Position numbers and translations under genes: made by a program. From contig NRSV01000011.1 of the NCBI GenBank assembly GCA_002286855.1, forward strand, positions 186,001 through 250,000: a DNA stretch of 64,000 nucleotides. Reading direction: 5' to 3'. This DNA is from Bipolaris cookei. Its lineage: Eukaryota > Ascomycota > Dothideomycetes > Pleosporales > Pleosporaceae. This document shows positions 57,523 to 64,000 of this stretch, one piece after another; the first letter of the stretch is position 1, and the number at the start of each line of letters is the position of its first letter. Below the pieces are notes generated by a model. It did not search any database. It had not been told where the DNA came from and was given only the letters and a program-made list of their open reading frames with translations.

Positions 57523-60500
57523 TTACTCTGCGTCTGACTCTGCTTCGGCAGTCTACAATATGGTTAGCCATCTTTCTTATCAGGGTCCTTTATGGAAACT
57601 CCTTACGTTGTCATGGAAGTTCGTTCCGTGTGTTGTCTCATTGATATAACCCTTTCTTATGACAAAGTCACCAAAGTGCTCGCCCTCATTCCTCTCCTTG
57701 GCATATTGTTTGATCAATGGCTTCATGATCTCCAGAATCTCATCTTCTTTGATTGAGCTCCTGTAGAGCTTGTTCAGCCTTTGACCGTGGTAACCACCAC
57801 CAAGGTACATGTTGTACGCTCCGTAAGCCTTGCCGACGAACGCAACCTCGGCGAGCCAAGGACGCGCGCAACCGTTAGGACAACCCGTCATGCGCATGAC
57901 AATGCTATCTTGTCGAAGGCCAGACTCTTCAAGTGTTCCCTCAAGCTTGGTGATGAGCTCGGGTAGGTAGCGTTCTGACTCGGCCATAGCGAGACCGCAA
58001 GTTGGGAAGGCAACGCAAGCGGAACTAGACAATCTCAGTCCCGAGAAGTTCGTGTTGTCGAGTTTCCACTTCTTGAGAAGTTCCTTCATGGCTGGTAGGT
58101 CCTCATCTGCAACGTTGGCCAATATCAGATGTTGGTTACCAGTGAGACGGAACTCGCCCTTGTGTGCCTTAGCTACTTCTACGAGACCAGTCTTCATTGG
58201 GAACTCAGCAGTGTCCTCGATACGGCCGTTTTCAATGAAGAATGTGAAGTGGTTGAGACCAAGCTCATCCTTTTGCCAGCCGAAGGTATCAATGTTGCTC
58301 TGGAACTTGAAAGGCTTGGGCTCCGAAAACTTTTGACCCCAAAGATCCTCAACCTTTTGGATGAAGACGTCTAGGCCCATGTCATCAATGGTATACTTGA
58401 GACGGGCGTGCTTTCGGTTCTTGCGGTCGCCGTGATCGCGCTGGACAAGCATGATTTTTTCACAAACAAGATGCACTTGATCAGCTGTAACATAGCCAAA
58501 CATGGATCCAGTACGTGGGTATGTCTTCTTGTTGTTGTGTGTTACACCCATACCGCCACCGGCAAGCACATTGAAGCCTTCGAGGTTACCATCTTCGCCC
58601 TTGATAGCGATGAGACCAATGTCGTGAGCATACACATCAGTATCGTTGTGTGGAGGGATAGCGATAGTGATCTTGAACTTTCGAGGAAGGTAAAGAGGAC
58701 CATACAGCGGCTCGTGGTCTTGAACAGCCTCACCAGCGATCTTGCGCTTCTGCTTCGTTTCATCGTCCTCGAGCCAAATCTCATGATATGCCGTTGTAGA
58801 AGGAAGAAGGTGATCGCTGATCTTCCGTGCGTAGCTGTGGACCTGACCGTGATACTTGGACTGCGTAGGGAGAGAGCTGCACATGACGTTTCGGTTAACA
58901 TCACCGCAAGCAGCAATGGTGGTCATCAAAGCCTTGTTGATGGCCTGCATAGCAGGTTTGAGCTTGCCCTTGACGACACCATGGAACTGGAATGTTTGTC
59001 GGGTGGTCAGCTTCATGGTCTCGTTACCAAGCGTGCTGCTAATCTCGTCCATCTGTAACCATTGCTTAGGCGTAGAAACACCTCCAGGAAGTCTGCATCG
59101 GATCATGAAAGAATAGGCTGGCTCAAGACCCTGGGCCTTGCGCTGGTCGCGGAGGTCACGGTCATCTTGCATGTAGGTACCATGGAACTTTGTGAGTTGC
59201 TGGTCGCTTGCCGAAATGGCACCAGTGCTGGTATCGGCCAAGCCCTCCTCGATAGTACCTCGGAGAAAGTTTGAGGCAGCCTTCATGTCTTCGTTGGTAA
59301 GCGGCGCGGGCTCTTCTGGCAGATTCTCAACATTGGAGACACCTAGTTTCTCCCAGAGCTTCGGCTCCCACTCGGCGTATGCGGTCTGGTAAGCATCTGG
59401 ATCCTGGTCATCTCCGAGACCACAGTCGACTAGAGGCTTGCCACCTAGGGTAAGAAGACGAGCGTGGAGATCCTTTGCAGGCTTGTTGTAGTAGATCTTG
59501 TCCTCCTTGCGTGGCCAGTAATGGCTGTCACCAAGACCAAACACACCAAAGTTCACTGTCACAAGATCCAGGTCAGTGGAATCCTTGACGGCTTCCCAGA
59601 AGGCTCGGCCATTCTGAGGGAATTCTCCCTGACCAGCTACACTAGTCATCAAGACAACATTTTGCTCGTTGGGAAGATCCTCAAGTGGGAAGTCATCCAT
59701 GGCCATAACAATGGTCTTGAGGCCTCTAGCCTTGCCTCGGTTTCCTAGCCTCTTTGCCAGATTCTCAGCGTTGCCGTTGTCAGAAGCGAAGAGAATTGTC
59801 AGTGGGTCGCCTTGAAGACCTTCGAGTAGTTTGCTATACGCGTCCTTGGCCTTGCGCTTCTGCAACTGCCTGACTTCAGTTCCGTAGGATCCAGAGAGGT
59901 TAGATGCGAACTCGGGGTGTCGCTTCATGACTTGCGACATGTAATTGTCGCGAGAGAGGAACTCCTCTAATTCTTTCTTGATGCGCTCAGAGTCCAGCTT
60001 GAAGTTCACTTCGCCCTTCTCCTCGGCCTTGGGGTCCCATCGGTAGAGTGGCCAGTATCCCAGGTCAACGGCCTTCTTGGTCTCTTGCAGGACAGTCAGA
60101 GGAGTGTCATTTTCTTTCTCATATGGCAGATACGCGAGGACAACAGAGGGGCCGTCGAACTTGTCGGCCTCAATCATAGCCTCCAGAACCTGAGTGTAGG
60201 AACTGTATATCGCAACTGATGCAACATACGCGTTGCCGAAGTTCATAGCATATAACCCAATATCCTTTTTCCGCCTCGCCGCATCAGCAGCAGCACGCTC
60301 CGAGTAAGGGGTAGAGTCAATGATGAGCATATTGACGTTCTCTCCAGATGCTAGTACATGGTGCACGCCAGAATTTCCGAGGTCGTAAGCCCAGGCATCA
60401 GATCCGATCAGCCAAGGCGATTCCTTGTAGAACAATTTCTTGGAAGAAAGTAGCTGACTGGCAACAGGCGATCCATCAGTACTTAATCGGGCGATGACTT

Positions 60501-62339
60501 CAGAAGCTAGTTCATTGGTCTTGTCAGTGTCATCAGCGCTAAGAGCCCATTTGGAGAGCCATTGCTGCGGCGCTTGAGTGATGAACTTGTTGTCTTTGGA
60601 AGCAGCAGCGGCCTCTTCAACAAATCGCTTTCGGTGCTCCTTGCGCGCAACGAGCGATCCAAAGCCATACTCTGGAGTAGAAGCGATTTCGTTGGAGATG
60701 CCAGCGTGCTGTGATCCGAGCTGATTAGCTACGTGGAGTTTCTCACCAAAAACTTGGTTCAGGATTTTGATATAAGCGTTCTCCAGTGCTGGTTGCTCAA
60801 TCTTGGTAGGCTGTGCCTCGGGCCCATCAAGGTTACCAATGACGAGGTTCTGAACAGGCGCCTCACTCATGAGGTTCTGCCAAACACCGCGCATTGCCTG
60901 TGAAACAGTCTCCTCGTTAATGTAGCCCAATTGGTATCCGACGACCGTAGGAGATGCACCGCCAGTTGCCTTGAGCGACATGAGAACATCGAGCAACACG
61001 GGGCCCCACCTAGTGGTCTTTCTCCGAACTTGCTCAATAACGGCAATCCTTTTGAGCGAAGAAGGCAACATAGGGGCAAGTGATGAGCCCAACCAGGGGC
61101 GGTATAGCCGAGCTGTAATGATAGCCGTGTTGGCATATGCTTTAGTCTCCTCAACACTGTCCAACTCAGTGGCGAAGACAGCAGTGTCAGCGCCGAACAA
61201 GAAAATAGCAGCCTCTTCTTTGCCTGTGCCTGAAAAGGCAAAGGCGTCGTAGCTTCTTCCAGTTGCATCCCTTATGGTTGACCAAATTTGTGTGGCGAAC
61301 CGGTAGATATCTTCTGACGAAACAGGTTTTGATATCAAGGACTCAACAGTGGTGGCGGAAGACACTGATGCAGCGCTTGTGCTAGCCTCGCGTTGTGATG
61401 ATCCGGAAGAAGAGTCACTTCGCTGGCTGTTTCTTTCTGAAACCGGAAGTGACTTACTTTGATCTGGGATACCGGCCAGCGCTGATGTAGCAGCGGCATT
61501 GACGACCTGACTGCGAGCAAAACTCAGGGAAGGAGTCCTTCCATCATCCGCGTACAGCGAGGTTTCCTGGGACTTTGAATTTTGGAAGGCTGCCACAGCA
61601 TCCATGTCAATAACACTCCGGACCAGAGCTGCATCTTCTACCTCTACTATCTTTCGGAATGCGCTCGCACCAGAGTCGAAGAAGTGAATGACACCCTTGC
61701 CTGACTTGATAGCCAAAGCATGTGCTGTGAGGGCAAGATCTTGCAACTCCTGTAAAGTCTCGGACTGGATGAAAGCAAAGCCAGACTGCCTGATGGAAGT
61801 GATGTCGGAGAAGTCCGGGTAGCCTGAAGGCGCTACCGATACGTGAATCACGACGGGGTATTGGGCGAGTTTGTAGAGGTAGGGTATCGACTTAACAAGA
61901 ATGGATGAGGTTGTGGTCACGCTGGTGAGTTTGCCCGTGCGAATAGGCTGGAAGACTGAGAGGAGCGGGTCGGCATTTTGGCGGACAGTTACGACCTGAG
62001 AAAGCATGAGTCAATTGTGTTATGTGAGATCGGTGGCTGTTGTGGCATACCTCTGGAAGTGTCTTGCACACAACGCTAGGCGCATTGTGCTTTTGGAGGC
62101 CCTTCAAGGCCTCTGAGAACTCGGACTCGGTCGAGAGGGAAGGAACAACCGATACAATTACATCAGAGGCCTGGTGGGCGATACGGGCCACTGCAAACGA
62201 ATCGAGTTAGTATGAATCATCATGTTAAAAAAAGTAAAAAGTGGGTGTTCCCAATGGGGGGTGTTGGGGTAGAACAATGATGGGGCGCGTAGTTGCGGGG
62301 GAACATACCGGCCTCTCCTGCAGTCGAAATCGAGCCCAT
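57523..62339 (-). CDS. MET5: sulfite reductase (NADPH) beta subunit, siroheme protein
   Basis: Exons are 62339-62309, 62190-62051, 61995-57607 and 57552-57523 (1529 aa; yeast Met5 is 1442). It reduces sulfite to sulfide in sulfur assimilation, receiving electrons from the MET10 flavoprotein. A pyruvate-oxidoreductase-like N-terminal part (about 1-700, GEAVARIAHQASDVIV) precedes a flavodoxin-like domain (about 750-900, LFASDNGNAENLAKRLGNRG). The siroheme/ferredoxin-like halves follow: TRQTFQFHGVVKG, GDVNRNVMCSSLPTQ, TGNQHLILANV. The Fe4S4-siroheme cysteines are in SACVAFPTCGLAMAE and TGCPNGCARPWLAE, so the active site is complete. The last coding exon has only ten codons (TAEAESDAE and stop). 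Without splicing the frame would instead end at 57580. It diverges from FAD1. Confidence 0.96.
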
Positions 62340-62999
62340 GTTGACTGCAGCGCTGCAAAGTAGACAATAACAACGAGGGAATGATTATGTGGGAGACGAG
62401 CAGTAGTAATAGTAGTCGAGCTTCGGGCCGTCGGCGACAGTCCTCATAATCGGCGACAGCGGCAGTGGAAAAATTCCCTTTAAGAGGTCATGACAAGGTA
62501 CGCCGAAAGCACGCAATATTTTAGTGCAATTCAGCGTCTGGGGCGACGTCGGACAGGCGGCGAATCAGATGCTGGTAGATTGTAGCTCGGGGTACCTGAT
62601 CCGACTAGGCTGGGACGGCAGACTCGAGGCGAGGCCAGAGTCGGCATCATCTGTCAAATTCCTATCCGCAGAGCGGCCTTGGGGAAGGGTGGGAGTGCCG
62701 TATGTTCACCGTCAGTGCAATTCGCCATGGCATGCTTACTTTGCCCTTCTCTGAGTGGTCGGCCGGTATCAATGGCGCTAGACCTTATTTGGACGTACCG
62801 AGGATAGCAGCCGTTATCGATAAGCGAGGGTAGCCAACCTCCACCTGTTCGGCTTGCAGGCAGTGTGACATACTGGCATCATGTGGTCTGAAACAGCACA
62901 GCACTCTCCGTACGACCAATCGTCGACACGGCTCTTCTCCTCCTGCTTCCGTAACCGCTTTCATCCGTGCCGGATGTCGACATTAGCGCGCCTATCGCA
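62340..62999. promoter_or_regulatory. divergent promoter region, MET5 / FAD1
   Basis: A 660-bp stretch lies between divergent ATGs. CTGGCATCAT at 62873-62882 matches nine of ten positions of the Neurospora CYS3 sulfur-regulator consensus ATGRYRYCAT (first base differs). One near-match is weak evidence. Confidence 0.4.
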
Positions 63000-63938
63000 A
63001 TGAAGTCTGCCTCTCCATTTCCAGATCCCCTCGTCTCCGACATCCCGCTGCCCCTGCGTCAGTTGTGCGCCCGCATCAACGACCGCATAACCGCCTTTCT
63101 CAACACCCAGAATGTATCCCAACGCGTAAAGAACGTGCAAAAGCAGACGCAGACATCGCTGCAAGTACTCGCTGAGGCCTTGGACCGCTATACGTGCGTC
63201 TTGATAATGTGAGGCTCATACGCCTGTTTGGCTGACACCCATCCAGTCTCCCTGAGCTCTCTCTATCCTATAATGGCGGCAAGGACTGTCTTGTCCTGCT
63301 CATACTCTACCTCTGCGCCATACACCGCCGCGGCTTGACCAAATCTCCGGATATCTTGTCCAGCCCTGAGACCGTTGTGCAGTGCGTCTACATTCAAGAC
63401 GCACATCCCTTTCCAGAGGTTGAGGAGTTTGTCGCACACAGTAGCAAGATATATTCGCTATCTTTGTTGGAATATGCGAAACCCATGAAAGCCGCCTTTG
63501 CCGACTATCTGCGAGACCAGCCCTCCGTCAAGGCGATACTCGTCGGCACCCGTCGGACCGACCCGCATGGCGAACACTTGAAGCATTTTGATCCAACCGA
63601 TTCAGGATGGCCTGCGTTCGTGCGGATACATCCGGTCATAGACTGGCATTATGCCGAGATATGGACAGTATGTGCATATTCATCTCAACTCGCTCTGCTT
63701 GATTGACACTGTACAGTTTATACGATACCTCAACATACCGTACTGTTCTCTCTATGATCTTGGATACACCTCATTAGGTGGGACCACCGATACACACCCA
63801 AACCCCAAGCTGGAGCAGCAGCCATCTCACCAACAATCATTGGAAGCTGAGAGTGAGAATGAGACATCAAAGCCCAAGTTTAGACCAGCCTATGAGCTGA
63901 TAGATGATTATGAAGAGCGACTAGGGAGGGATAAATAG
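63000..63938 (+). CDS. FAD1: FAD synthase (FMN adenylyltransferase)
   Basis: Exons are 63000-63193, 63247-63667 and 63717-63938 (278 aa). It transfers AMP from ATP to FMN to make FAD, in the cytosol. It has the PAPS-reductase-like fold: the nucleotide loop SLSYNGGKDCLVLLILYL across the first junction, then ILVGTRRTDPHGEHL and GWPAFVRIHPVIDWHYAEIW. After the last junction come FIRYLNIPYCSLYDLGYTS and LGGTTDTHPNP. All family motifs are present and the length is close to yeast Fad1 (306 aa). The start ATG at 63000 is preferred because no ATG lies upstream in frame. The last intron falls between Trp-Thr and Phe-Ile. Confidence 0.95.
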
Positions 63939-64000
63939 ATACCAAAACGCATAAGCGATTCGCATCTATACGTTGCCATAGACAATGCATCATTAATATA

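Noticed and set aside
1..64000. A secondary-metabolite or defence gene cluster, CRISPR arrays, or rRNA/tRNA genes.
   Set aside because: No synthase, array or recognisable structural RNA was found. The genes are mostly unrelated housekeeping functions.

Overview
This 64 kb window is nuclear DNA of a filamentous ascomycete. Nearly every gene has short introns (about 45-150 nt, most near 50) with GTRNGT-type donors and CTAAC/CTGAC-type branch points. Genes are spaced 0.3-1.5 kb apart on both strands, and each has its closest relatives in Pezizomycotina. A rhodopsin-like Pth11-type membrane protein, a GT62 mannosyltransferase, a Dicer-1-type protein and two pogo/Fot1-type DNA transposons fit a Dothideomycete, probably Pleosporales. 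That placement is inference.

Layout. 1-14000: 3' end of a GH71 alpha-1,3-glucanase, a small putative mitochondrial protein, an IAH1-type GDSL esterase, TAP42, a Dicer-like protein, a GH72 glucanosyltransferase and the exosome subunit MTR3. 14000-16100: a gene-poor patch ending in a 1,082-bp fold-back transposon with two almost identical inverted arms. 16800-24200: MNN9 mannosyltransferase and a Gea-type Sec7 ARF exchange factor. 24500-26300: a decayed pogo-family transposon. 26400-30500: a secreted cupredoxin with a repeat-coded tail, an intergenic stretch with no supported gene, and the PP2A catalytic subunit. 30900-50000: ULP1 SUMO protease, a quinone oxidoreductase, a four-TM membrane protein, TYW1, SEN34, DAD1, RHO4, a sphingoid-base phosphate phosphatase and a Kes1-type oxysterol-binding protein. 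50600-64000: a rhodopsin-like membrane protein, a TPR protein, PDX3, the sulfite reductase beta subunit MET5 and FAD synthase FAD1.

Most genes are housekeeping and do not form a biosynthetic cluster. Local functional themes are cell wall and glycan genes (GH71, GH72, MNN9), PP2A signalling (TAP42 and its partner PP2Ac), tRNA maturation (TYW1 next to SEN34), membrane lipids (LCB3-type next to Kes1-type) and flavin/cofactor metabolism (PDX3, MET5, FAD1).

The most unusual structure is the fold-back transposon at 14941-16022. If transcribed through, it would form a roughly 290-bp perfect RNA hairpin. It lies 5.6 kb from the gene for the enzyme (Dicer) that would process such RNA.

Gene models were built by hand from splice signals. 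Every multi-exon model was checked for a continuous reading frame across all junctions. No searches or alignments were run.
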